Source of the DNA: Azorinus chamasolen | Taxonomy: Eukaryota > Mollusca > Bivalvia > Cardiida > Solecurtidae | DNA length: 64,000 bases | Assembly (NCBI GenBank): GCA_963576725.1 | Contig: OY755252.1 | Coordinates: 50,737,394 to 50,801,393, forward strand | Direction: 5' to 3' | Shown: one piece after another, positions 33,962 through 44,654 of the stretch | How the letters are laid out: every line of letters starts with the position of its first letter | Numbering within the stretch: the first letter of the stretch is position 1 | Notes under the pieces: generated by a model | Seen by the model: only the letters and a program-made list of their open reading frames with translations | What the model was told of the DNA's origin: nothing | Databases searched by the model: none | Program-made: the position numbers and the translations under genes

Positions 33962-34475
33962 TATATATCAGACAGAATGATGTATTATAATTATATCAAA
34001 CAGGATTTATTAAATATCAGACTGAAGGATTTATTGAATATCAGACTGAAAGGATTTATTATATATCAGACTGAAGGATTTATTATGTATCAGACTGAAA
34101 GGATGCATTATATATCAGACTGAAGGATTTATTATGTATCAGACTGAAAGGATGCATTATATATCAGACTGAAGGATTTATTGAATATCAGACTGAAAGG
34201 ATTTATTATGTATCAGACTGAAGGATTTATTATGTATCAGACTGGGGTTCTTATTATATATCAGACTGAAGGATTTATTATGTATCAGACTGAAGGATTT
34301 ATTATATATCAGACTGAAGGATTTATTATATATCAGACTGAAGGATTTATTATGTATCAGACTGAAAGAATGTATTATATATCAGACTGAAGGATTTATT
34401 ATGTATCAGACTGGGGGATTTATTATGTATCAGACTGGGGGAATTATTACATATCAGACTGAAGGATTTATAACA
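33962..34475. repeat. 24-bp minisatellite, about 21 units
   Basis: Unit AAGGATTTATTATATATCAG plus ACTG, with TATGTATC and TATTGAATATC variants. Because 24 is a multiple of three it stays open, giving an eight-residue peptide repeat (GFIIYQTE); nothing suggests it is translated. It begins just after a MITE right end (GGTTAAAGGATG). Confidence 0.88.
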
Positions 34476-34678
34476 ACAAGCTGAACAGTGTCAAAATATA
34501 TTGTTAATTTATTCCCTGATTTAATATAAATACAAAATAATCAATATTTACAATTGCATGTAATAAAATTCGAAATAATAATAGCGCATAATACAATAGT
34601 ATCTTTACAGTATTCATGTAAAAGAAGCTGAGTTTTACACCTCATCACAATAACAATCCTCTATATAAGGATTATTGA
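34476..34678. other. AT-rich, nothing recognised
   Basis: No feature beyond AT-rich sequence. Confidence 0.35.
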
Positions 34679-35130
34679 ACCCTTAAACCCTTTACGCCAT
34701 GAATATTTATACATAAGGAATATTAATTGGATTGTTATAATAGCACATGGACACAGGAATTTTGGCCATGGAACTGTAGAATCATATCTATTATTTCATA
34801 AGCAAACACAGCATACTGTGATCAGACGGCTTCTACAGGAACCATCTGATCTGGGTCATTTCTGTTTGCAAATACTTAAAAATGTGCATTTATGGAGTAA
34901 ATGAATAACTACATAAAAATGTTTTTGCAAATATATTAGACCCAGGTCAGACGGATCTTGCAGGAGTCATCTGAACAGGGTCTACTCTGTTTGCTTATGA
35001 AGTATATGGATCTGATTCTACAGCTTCTGCCGGTACCAAACGTTCCTGTGTTCATTATAAAATTTCAGCATATAAATATTCATGGTGTCATTAATTCTTA
35101 CATGAATATTCATGGGGTAATGGGTTACGA
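34679..35130. mobile_element. Two TTAA-type hairpin MITEs, opposite orientation
   Basis: The first (AACCCTTTACGCCATGAATA at about 34685) has its palindrome at 34797-34868. The second has its palindrome at about 34930-35000 and ends TGAATATTCATGGGGTAATG near 35120. Both carry the CAGACGGCTYCT / AGRAGCCRTCTG core. Confidence 0.65.
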
Positions 35131-35249
35131 TGCTCTAACAACTTTAATAGTTTAGATGAGAAGTCAGCTGATGCAATAGCGAGGAAGAAAAGAACATTAT
35201 TGTAGGACATGTTTGGTCTGCCCTTCTTATACTCTATACGCCTTTCTAC

Positions 35250-35605
35250 ACATTTGCAAACAGACTAGACTCACATCAGACGGCTCCTATAGGGCTAGAC
35301 TAGACTCACATCAGACGGCTCCTATAGGGCTAGACTAGACTCACATCAGACGGCTCCTATAGGGCTAGACTAGACTCACATCAGACGGCTCCTATAGGGC
35401 TAGACTAGACTCCCATCAGACGGCTCCTATAGGGCGGGGTTGTCTGATCAGGGTCTGCTGTTTGCTTATGATTAATCCTGAACATAATTATGATTCTACA
35501 ATTTTTGCCATGGCCAACAATTCCGGTGTCCATGTGTTATTATAACAGCTAAACTATTAAATATTCATGATACATGAATATTCATGAAGTAAAGGTTTAA
35601 AGTGT
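35250..35605. repeat. Hairpin MITE with 35-bp internal tandem array, 5 units
   Basis: ACTAGACTCACATCAGACGG plus CTCCTATAGGGCTAG repeats from about 35269 to 35436. The unit is the left arm and loop of the MITE palindrome. The single right arm (TTGTCTGATCAGGGTCTGC) and normal right end (TGAATATTCATGAAGTAAAG) follow. Confidence 0.85.
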
Positions 35606-35930
35606 ACATAAAGAGGATATTAAAGGAGTGGTTATTCACTATTGTTTTTGACTAAATAATACGTCAAAAGGCATGCCAAGTGTCATATTTATTTTATTCA
35701 ATGAGCTTGGTGAAAATCAATAGCGAATGAACACAAATGTAATATTATTTTAACACATGATACCCCCTACCCCCCACCGGGGGGGGGGGGGGGGGCACTT
35801 TTCAATAGCAAATGTATACCTGAATCACTTGCTTATGCCATTTGCGTTACTTAAGTTAGATTACAAGTGTGCTCCGGATGTCTAGAGATCAGATGCAGTA
35901 TAAAAAGTTTTAAATTACCGTGTCATGTGA
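35606..35930. other. Spacer with a 17-G tract
   Basis: CCCCCTACCCCCCACC runs directly into 17 G (35779-35795), forming a C/G hairpin. Nothing else recognised. Confidence 0.4.
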
Positions 35931-36370
35931 TAAAAGCCTTTACTCCATGCATATTCACGTAAAACTAATGCATATATGAATATTAATAAGCTTAATATCA
36001 AATACTGATATATGAACAAGAAAAACTTTTGTTCCTGATAATAACTACAGAATCAGATCTATAGAATTCCACAAGTTAGAATCAGATCTATAGAATTCCA
36101 TAAGTTAGAATCAGATCTATAGAATTCCATAAGTTAGAATCAGATCTATATAATTCCATAACTTAGAATCAGATCTATATAATTCCATAAGTTAGAATCA
36201 GATCAATATAATTCCATAAGTTAGAATCAGATCTATATAATTCCATAAGTAAACAGAGCAAACCCTTATCGAACAGCTAAGGAGGCTTAGGAGTCCTACA
36301 GGAGTCATCTGATCTAGGTCTACTGTTTGCAAAGGGGCATATCTATGGAGAAAAGGGACAACACAGTGCC
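35931..36370. repeat. Hairpin MITE with 29-bp internal tandem array, 7 units
   Basis: AGAATCAGATCTATAGAATT plus CCATAAGTT repeats from about 36049 to 36245 (starts 36049, 36078, 36107, 36136, 36165, 36194, 36223). The same text precedes the palindrome once in intact MITEs. The palindrome at 36248-36335 and right end GGAGAAAAGGGA follow. Confidence 0.85.
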
Positions 36371-36411
36371 TAGACTGGCAGAGGCAGACATTTTCTTGAT
36401 CCACATCTCCT

Positions 36412-36632
36412 GAACCCTTTACGCCATGAATATTCATATAAGAAATAATGATGTCATGAATATTAATTCATTGAATTTTTTCCATAACATGAAAACAGGA
36501 TTTTTTTACCACAGCAGAAACAATAGAATCAGATCTATGAATACATATATCTATATAATTTCATAAGCAAACAGAGGAGACCATGGTCTGGGTCTACTCT
36601 GTTTGCAAAGGCATATCTATGGCGTAAAGGGT
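36412..36632. mobile_element. TTAA-type hairpin MITE, near complete
   Basis: AACCCTTTACGCCATGAATA on the left and GGCGTAAAGGGTTAA on the right. The short central palindrome at 36561-36615 has lost most of its loop. The right TTAA is shared with the left TTAACCCTTATCCTGCCA of the next MITE (36629-36750). Confidence 0.7.
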
Positions 36633-37434
36633 TAACCCTTATCCTGCCAAAGTGCTGGCTGACTTTTAAACAGTTTGGATTTAGATGAGATACCAATTAA
36701 CTCAGGTTTGTATTGGGACACTCGGTCAGCAGTTTCTAACAAGCTCAACCCTTTACTCAAGAAATATGCCTTTCTAGGTTTTTACAAACAGCGTAGACCA
36801 AGATCAGACGTTTCCTTCAAGACCAGGGTCTGCTCTGTTTGCTTAGGAACTAATAAAGATGCGATTCTACAGTTTCTGCTAGGGCAAAAAAAATCCTGTA
36901 CCTATGTGCCTTTCTAATAAATTTCATGTCATTATTCCTTCCATCCAGATAAGATTAGTAAATTAAACACTTTCAAATATAACTTCTTCATTTCTCCTAA
37001 ACCCTATGTTATGACCACTCTTTATATATCGTCTCAAAGAGTAATCACAACATAGAGGTTAGTGGAGAAATGATGATGACGATTTCATTATTTGAGTACG
37101 CACCTTTATCTCGGGCTCTGTAGTACATAGATATTCACAAGGTAAAGGGTTACCCGTTAAACAAATCAGAAGTAAACATTGTCACAGATCGGCGTTTAAG
37201 CAAACATCTTTTTTAAACAATATGATATGGACTTGGGAGGACTGCTAGAGAGTCAAAGTATAAACTCCATTCATTAACCTGTCACTTTATATTAGATAGG
37301 TCTTATTGTGAGCAGATTATGATGATGATAATAATGATGGTGATGATGACAAGTGACTAATGGAAGACGATTTCAATTAATCTGATGCACAGAGAATAAT
37401 ATTTGCGAAATGAGCACAAATACCAACAACTAGA
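36633..37434. other. Degenerate MITEs, then unassigned DNA
   Basis: The GTTTGGAT-core MITE (36629-36750) and a TTAA-type core (36786-36845) are visible; a right end ACAAGGTAAAGGGTTA lies near 37137-37152. A GATGATGATAATAATGATGG simple repeat lies at about 37318. Nothing else recognised. Confidence 0.45.
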
Positions 37435-38656
37435 ACTAGAGGTTTGTTTTTGTCACAAAAACAGATGTCTCCCCCTCCCATCCTCTTTCCAATACACAAG
37501 TGTAAGGGGGAGACAATTTAAAAGCCTCAGGTACACAAAAACACATGCTAGTCAACATTCTTGTGAAGTTTGGTGACTCTAGTACTAGTGGTTTCAGAGA
37601 TACATGTGACACAAAGTAAAGTTTCTCTTATTTAAGTCATAAGGGGCAGTAACTCCAAAGTTATCAGGGGGAGACAATTAAAAAACCCAGATGCACAACA
37701 ACTCATGCTGGTGAACATTCCTGTGAAGTTTGGTGACTCTAGCCCTACTGGTTTCAGAGATATGTGCAGCACAAAGTTTCTCTAATTTTAAGTTAACATA
37801 TCAGGGGCAGTAACTCAAGAATTATCAGGGGGAGACAATTCAAAAACCCCAGGTGCACAACAACTCATGCTGGTGAACATTCCTGTGAAGTTTGGTGACT
37901 CTAGCCCTAGTGGTTTTAAAGATATGCATGACACAAGGTTTCTCTAATTTTAAGTAATCATATCAGGGGCAATAACTCCAGTTATCAAGGGAAGACAATT
38001 CAAAAATCCCAGTTGTACAACAACTCATGCTGGTCGACATTCCTTTGAAGTTTGGTGACTCTAGCCCTAGTGGTTTCAGACATATGCACAACACTAAGTA
38101 AAGTTTGTCTAATTTTAAGTCATCAGGGGAGGTAACTCCAAAATTAACAGGGGGAGACAATTAAAAACAACTCATGCTTGTGAACAATCCTGTGAAGTTT
38201 GGTGACTCTAGCCCTACTGGTTTCAGAGATACGCGCAACAGAAAGTTTGTATAAATTTAAGTATTCATATCAGGGGCAATAACTCAAGAATTATCAGGGG
38301 GAGACAATTCAAAAACCATAGGTGCACAACAACTCATGCTGTTGAACATTCCTGTGAAGTTTGGTGACTCTAGTACTAGCGGTTTCAGAGATACACGTGA
38401 CACAAAGTTTTTCTAATTTTAAGTCATCAGGGGCAATAACTCCAAAATTATCAGGGGAAGATAATTCAAAAACTCCAGGTGCACAACAACTCATGCTGGT
38501 GAACATTCCTGTGAAGTTTGGTGACTCTAGCCCAACTGGTTTCAGAGATACGCGCGACACAAGTTTGTGACGGACAGACGGACAGACGGACGGACGGACG
38601 GACAGACAGACAACTCTGGCAAAAACAATATATCTCCCCATAAATGGGGGAGACAT
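37435..38656. mobile_element. Hairpin-ended tandem-repeat element, family B (B1)
   Basis: 5' head CTAGAGGTTTGTTTTTGTCA with subterminal ATGTCTCCCCC (37465-37475). The 3' end GGGGGAGACAT (38646-38656) is its exact inverse and forms a hairpin with CTCCCCAT. About seven ~160-bp monomers share GTGAACATTCCTGTGAAGTT and TGGTGACTCTAGCCCTA. A GACGGACAGACGGAC tract at 38568-38610 precedes the hairpin. Other copies: 49817 and 55015. Confidence 0.87.
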
Positions 38657-38659
38657 AAA

Positions 38660-39290
38660 TATCACTAAAGGTGATGAATACCCCGCACAGCAGCCTTGAT
38701 TACAAAAACAAGTTTGTGACACCAATTTCCCATGTAACAGAACCAAATGACAACAAGAGTCTCGTGCAGCGCTAACGCTCGTCTGATTTGGTACTTGTCA
38801 AGCCAATTGTTTTTTGAAAACGATAAAGGGCCATAACTCCAAAATGTTGAAATCAAGAGTTATGGTTCTTATGTAGGGACCTTCCCCTCAAGGAGATCTA
38901 CTAACCTATGAAGTTTCATGGTGATACCTCTTATACTTTTCGAGTAATGAGACGCACTGAAATTTTTGCACGCTGCCGTCCACGACCCAGTGATCACAAT
39001 AGCTCGACCTTTCTTTGAAACAGACAAGCTAAAATTACTCAAGTGGGGATTCTGTAATGCCGGCAACTAAACACAGGACAAGTGTGCCTTGCCCATGTAC
39101 TATTTGTGGTTATAATGTATGTCAAGTATCGATTCAATAACTTTCAAATTGAATGAGTTCGCGATACCAACTCCCCACTTATCCTTTGAAAACAGAGCAG
39201 ACTCAGATCAGATGGCCTCAGACAGACAGACCAACCGACACACAGACTCCTATATATCCCCTCTCAAACTTCATTCGCGGGGGTATAAAA
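38660..39290. mobile_element. Family C element (C4) hosting a family K insertion
   Basis: The head ACTAAAGGTGATGAATACCC carries ATACCCCGC (38678-38686), inverse to GCGGGGGTAT (39277-39286) apart from one base. A CAGACAGACAGACC tract precedes the 3' hairpin (CCCCTCTCAAACTTCATTCG). It starts 3 bp after B1 ends and stops where A3 begins. K1 lies within it. Confidence 0.75.
38754..39030. mobile_element. Hairpin-ended short element, family K (K1)
   Basis: 5' CAAGAGTCTCG; 3' CAGACAAGCT then AAAA. Subterminal GCTCGTCTG (38777-38785) is inverse to CAGACAAGC with one mismatch. The body is a single unit (CCATAACTCCAAAATGTTGA; GTTTCATGGTGATACCTC). It shares CAAGAG...CACAATAGCTC...AGCT-AAAA end wording with family A. 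Confidence 0.75.
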
Positions 39291-41813
39291 CAAGAGGGCC
39301 ATTGGCCCTATATCGCTCACCTGAGTTACAGTAATACATGTATATTGACATGTTAATTTTTCAGTGGACAACATTTCTAGCAGATGAAATAAGCTTAGTG
39401 TACTGCTTTCACCCTTTAACTGCTGAATAAACTTGAACTGAATTCAGAACTAATACCAAGTGACTGGTTGACCAAGACCTAAACTGTTTACAACTTGTGC
39501 CATTTTTGCCTTAGCTCAAAATGCCTAAAACTGGTCTTTGAGAAATTCAAATGACTTCAATAAAGCTATGCAATTATACCTTGACCCAGGTATATAGGCA
39601 AATAGAGTGCTAGGCAGTACATAATGCCAGTTTTTGTGTGAAATGACCAATAAGAATATCTTTAAAAATCGTTTAACCCTTTCCCTCATATAAAGCTGTT
39701 TTTATGCATTAGCAAACAGAGTAGACTCAGATCAGACGACTCCTACGGAAGCTGTCTGATCTGGGTCTTCTCTGTTTCTTTTGACACAATATAGATCGGA
39801 TTCTACAGTTTTTGTCAAAGCAAAAACTTCTCTTCAGAGAAATAATGTGTTTTACACATTAAAAATAAGAGTAGACTAGATCAGACGGCTGCTATAGAAG
39901 CTGTCTGATCAGGGTCTGCTCTTTTTACATTTGACAAGATATAGATTTGATTTTACAGTTTTTTTTCAAAGCTAAAACTTCTATTTATGGCAATAACAAT
40001 TTTTTTAAGCATTAGCAAACAAGAGTGGTCCCAGATCAATTTTTGTCAAAGCAAACAGGTTAAGGGTTAATAGGTGTTTAGAAATAATTCTAGCTCTAGG
40101 TGTGAATATCTGAAGATAATTCAATTAAACGGGTCATTAGTATTTTTAACAATTGAAATTGAGAAGAGTTACCTCTACTGTTATAATGAAGTTATATTTA
40201 CTTAGTTATTTCATTAATATCATACAAGATTCAGACATTTTAGAACTTTTTAATGTGTTGTCATCAAATTTTATGAAAAAAGTAATATTTAAGATGCTTT
40301 TTGGGGCAGCAGACTTAATCCACAGTAGTAAGTTTAACACCTATCATTGTTAAGGGGGGGGGGGGGGGGGGGGGGGGGCAAATGCATTATCATGTTTTCT
40401 TAAGAATTACCATGACTTATATCAGTTGGGCCATTTCATAATCATGTTTTCACAGTTTTCTTAAACATTACCATGACTTACATCAGTTGGGTTTGGACCC
40501 AGATCAAAAGTCTAGATGGTGATCATTTTCCTTGATTGCCTGAATTGTTACTTTCCTATATCTCTCACATCTAATTTGAGAGACATTGGAAGACACCATT
40601 TAACATCACTCACACTACACACTGGGGTTAATGGGTCAAAATGCCTTTAATGTTTCGTCTGCAACAAAAAGTTATTGTCATCTGCTTCAATTCTTAAAAT
40701 AAACTTACTTTCATTTTTTTGCAAAAATATGGTTAAGATGACAAACAGTTTGGATCCTGATGAGACGCCGCAGTATGCGGCCTCTCATCTGGATCCAAAC
40801 TGTTTGCATAGGTAATCACAGTTTCACCACTAGCATGCAAAGAGTTAAGAGTCAGCATTGACCTGGAGAGATTTTACTGCCAAGCAGCTGTAACTTTGAC
40901 CTGCTGCTGGTCTGCAGATCTGGAGTTGTTTATTTAACCCTTAATTTCTCTCATGTAAACTTGTTTTCATGCATCTGCAAACAGAGTAGACCCAGATAAG
41001 GTGGCTCCTATAGGATCAAGGTCTGTTATTTGCTAATGGAATTTGATAGATGTTTCTATGCCTTCTAAAACAGCTACACTGATTCACCTTCAACATTTTA
41101 TTATAAATAGTTATAAATAGAATGATACTAGCACTCCAATGCAGTTATCTCCCTTTGTCCCTTATGGCTATGCTGATGGGACAAGGGAAATAACTGTGAG
41201 GAAATTACCTTTTAAGTGTTACAGATTCTGATGTTAAGTAGCATAAAACCCCAGGGTGAGACCATTTATGGCCCAGGGGTCATTATTTGAACACACCTGG
41301 TAGTGGTATATTAGGTGATGCTTCATACCAAATATCTTAGCTCTAGATTATGTGGTTTCAGACAAAAAGATTTTTAAAGGGTTCCCTATATAAGTCTATG
41401 TAAAAACTACAAGCCCCAGGGCAGGGCCATTTTTGGCCCGGGGGTCATCATTTTAACAAACTTGGTAAAGGACCATTAGATGATGCTATATACCAAATAT
41501 CAAAGCTCTAGAAATTGTGGTTTCAGAGAAGAAGATTTTTAAAGATTTAAAAAAAAACCCTGTAAAAGTAGTGGGGCGGGGCCATTTTTTGCCCGGGGGT
41601 CATGATTTTAACAAAACTGATAGAGGACATCCTAAGGTACATTTCTGTGAAATTTGGTTGAAATCCTCCCAGTGGTTTAGGAGAAGAAGTCATTTGAAAT
41701 AAAAGTGAACGGACAGACGGACGGACAGACGGACAGACGGACAGACGGACAGACGGACGACGGACGACAGGCGGTCACAATAGCTCACCTTGAGCCTTTG
41801 GCTCAGGTGAGCT
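39291..41813. mobile_element. Composite family A element (A3) carrying nested MITEs
   Basis: 5' CAAGAGGGCCATTGGCCC; 3' CTCAGGTGAGCT then AAAA. 5' GCTCACCTGAG (39315-39325) is inverse to 3' CTCAGGTGAGC (41802-41812). Most of the 2523 bp is nested material: TTAA-type MITE cores at 39712-39775, 39870-39930 and 40975-41036, a GTTTGGATCC-core MITE at 40741-40809, and a 25-G tract (40354-40378). The last ~550 bp are family A monomers and a GACGGACAGACGGAC tract. The whole is repeated at 55969-58724. Confidence 0.87.
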
Positions 41814-42069
41814 AAAAAGGCAAAGTGAATCTGATGACATGTAGACTCAGAGTAACTTGCTTGAGATAGTTAAGATTTAGTAGTTACTGTTATAAACACT
41901 TCACCTGTTGGTTATTATGGTTTTAAGATGAAGAATAATTAATAGTTTGAAATACTTCAGTGTTTTTTTTTTATATATATTTCACACTAGAAAGAAGGAT
42001 TAGTAATATTGTTGCAGGATGAGTGGATTTTATAAGCAACTCGTCCTGCAGGACGAGTACTGTTTTAAA
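41814..42069. other. Unassigned spacer
   Basis: A short direct repeat GCAGGATGAGT / GCAGGACGAGT lies near 42015-42060. No other feature. Confidence 0.35.
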
Positions 42070-44160
42070 CAAGAGTGTTCAGAGGAACACATGTGTCACC
42101 TGCTCGCAACAGACACAAAAACTGTTAATATGCTGGAGTGCGAAAATCAGAACAAAAGGGAATAACTAAACAAGAGGGCCATGAGGCCCTGAAGCGCTCA
42201 CCTGAGATAACCCCAGGGGCGGGGCCATTTTTGACCACAAGAAATCATGTGTACAACCTTGGTAGAGAACCACTAGAAAAACAATATTTTATTTTATATT
42301 TTACCCATTAAAAACTGATAAGCCCTGAGGCAGGGCCAAGTTTCGCCCAGTCGTCAGGGTCGAAAGTTAAACATTTTTGGCAGAGGACCACAAGCCACAG
42401 CTACATATTTGTAGAGGACCATTAGATCATGTTACATACCAAATATCAAAGGTCTAAGCCTTACAGTTTCAGTAGATTTTTAAAGATTTTCCAATGAAAA
42501 ACTGATAAGCCCTTGGGCGTGGCCATTTTTGGCCCAGGGGTCATAATTTGAACAATATTTGTAGAGGACCATAAGATCATGCTACATACCAAATATCAAA
42601 GGTCTAGGCCTTACAGTTTGAGAGAAGAAGATTTTTAAAGATTTTCCTTTGAAAAACTGATAAGCCCATGGGCGGGCCATTTTTGGCCCGGGGGTTATAA
42701 TTCGAACAACTTTTGTAGAGGACCAATAGATCATGCTACATACCAAATATCAAAGGTCTAGGCCTTACAGTTTGAGAGAAGAATATTTTTAAAGATTTTC
42801 CTATGAAAAACTGATAAACCCTTGGGCGGGGCAATTTTTGGCCCGGGGTCATAATTTGAACAATATTTGTAGAGGACCATAAGATCATGCTACATACCAA
42901 ATATCAAAGGTCTACGCCTTACAGTTTCAGAGAAGATTTTTAAAGATTTTCCTATGAAAAACTGATAAGCCCTTGGGCGGGGCCATTTTTGGCCCGGGGG
43001 TCATAATTTGAACAACCTTTGTAGAGGACCATTAGATCATACTACATACCAAATATCAAAGGTCTAGGCCTTACAGTTTCAGTGAAGAAGATTTTTAAAG
43101 ATTTTCCTATGAAAAACTGAGAAGCCCTTGGGCTGGGCCATTTTTGGCCCGGGGGTCATAATTTGAATAACCTTTGTAGAGGACCATAAGATCATGCTAC
43201 ATACCAAATATCAAAGTTCTAGGCCTTACAGTTTCAGTGAAGAAGATTTTTAAAGATTTTCCTATGAAAAACTGACAAGCCCTTGGGCGGGGCCATTTTT
43301 GGCCCGGGGGTCATAATTTGAACATTCTTTGTAGAGGACCATAAGATCATGCTACATACCAAATATCAAAGGTCTAGGCTTTACAGTTTCAGAGAAGAAG
43401 ATTTTTAAAGATTTTCCAATATTACCATATATGGAAAAAAAGACCACGCCCTCTGGCGGCCATGTTTTTGCCGGATCAAAATTCTTTTAACAACTTATAA
43501 AGTCTATCAACTGAGAAACATTTTGGTGAAAACTATATTGAAATCGGACAAGTCATTCTGGAGAAGAAGATTTTTCTAGATATTGTGTACAGTTGTCATG
43601 GCAACAAGACCGATTGCCCCACCCACTATCTTTTACCAACTTTTAAAGCACCCACCCACAGTATGTATCTGACCAAGTTTGGTTACAATTGGGCAGTCGG
43701 TTTCAGAGAAGAAGTCGTTTGAAATTGTTGACGGACAGACAGATAGACGGACGCCGGACACAGGGGTATCACAATAGCTCACTTTGAGCACTTTGTGCTC
43801 TGGTGAGCTAAAAAGTATTGCATGCAGATTGTTGAACCTTAGTTACATCAGTGGTCCTCAATGAGAGGAAGACATGTGAAATTTGAAAGCTCTATAATGA
43901 TTAGTTTAGAAATGACAGCCAAAAAAAGAAAGTGTGACGAAAATCAGAATAAAGGGGAATAACTCAAAAAAGTTTGCATGCAGAGTGATGGACCTTAATC
44001 ACATCAATGGTCCTCAATGAGAGGAAGACACATGTGAAATTTGAAAGATCTATAATGATTAGTTTAGAAATGACAGCCAAAAAAAAAGAAAGTGTGACAG
44101 ACAGACGATGGAAAAGTGATCCCTAAGTGACACACTGCCTCTCGGTAGGTGACGAATGAC
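42070..44160. mobile_element. Hairpin-ended element, family H, split by A4
   Basis: The head CAAGAGTGTTCAGAGGAACA with GTCACCT (42095-42101) pairs with AGGTGAC (44147-44153). Two ~160-bp monomers after A4 share GGTCCTCAATGAGAGGAAGA and TTAGAAATGACAGCC. It ends 25 bp from the CtIP stop codon, so part may fall in that 3' UTR. Confidence 0.65.
42171..43809. mobile_element. Family A element A4, nested in family H
   Basis: CAAGAGGGCCATGAGGCCC to CTGGTGAGCT, flanked by A-runs. Joining the flanks restores the family H text GGAATAACT-AAAA-GTATTGCATGC seen in the neighbouring monomer. About eight ~150-bp monomers share CATACCAAATATCAAAGGTC and GGCCATTTTTGGCCCGGGG. The 5' GCTCACCTGAG does not perfectly match the 3' CTCTGGTGAGC, so the ends may come from two subfamilies. 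Confidence 0.85.
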
Positions 44161-44184
44161 ATTGACTGTTAAGTGTTAACTGTG

Positions 44185-44321
44185 TTAGAGATCTTCCTGA
44201 CTGTCTGGTTCCACTGTAGAGGTCTCATTCTTGGACTTGAAGTACTTATTTAGTCTCTTGCGACGTCGAAACTTTGGCTCATCTGTAGGTTTCTTAGCAG
44301 CTTTTTCAACTTTCAAATACC
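44185..44321 (-). CDS. RBBP8: CtIP/RBBP8 (Sae2-like) protein, last exon
   Basis: Minus-strand acceptor TTTCACCAG precedes GG TAT TTG. The two Gs complete the glycine codon left open by the 49473-49620 exon, giving DRG-YLKVEKAAKK, the counterpart of the conserved RGYIKE step in CtIP C-termini. A basic stretch (FRRRKRLNKYFKSK) and acidic end (EPDSQEDL) lead to TAA at 44185-44187. CtIP/Sae2 proteins activate MRE11 nuclease to start DNA-end resection in the nucleus (family knowledge). The tail itself is poorly conserved; assignment rests on splice phase and the upstream exon. Confidence 0.78.
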
Positions 44322-44519
44322 CTGGTGAAACACAGAATGTAGTGCTATAAATGAAGGTGCAATATTGCAATAGTAAAGACTTCATTTCTTCACAAAACCC
44401 TATGAGACAATTCTAAAGAGTGGCCACAAAATCAAGTTTGGTGGAAAAATAAAGGAGCTACATGTATTCTTAAAAACGTTTTTAATTTACGTATTTTATC
44501 TACTCCTCTGAGAATGTCT

Positions 44520-44654
44520 TAAAGAGGAAGTCCCTACAATGATCGCATATTTTCAATAATATCATAAAACTTGGTATTTGTTATGCTCTATCATTATTAT
44601 GAAGGTTCCCAATTTGAACTTATATCGAAAAATGCCCCTGTAATACAAATAAAT
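44520..44654. repeat. Left part of dispersed repeat (shared with 10540-10740)
   Basis: GAAGTCCCTACAATGATCGC and the following TTTTCAATAATATCATAAAA match the repeat at 10540. The sequence continues right of the hAT at 46108-46290 (GAACAGTTACGAAACTAAAAC). Confidence 0.6.

Noticed and set aside
33893..34390. Open frames encoding an eight-residue peptide repeat (GFIMYQTE-like)
   Set aside because: A 24-bp minisatellite stays open because its unit is a multiple of three; there is no start context, splice context or variation pattern suggesting coding.
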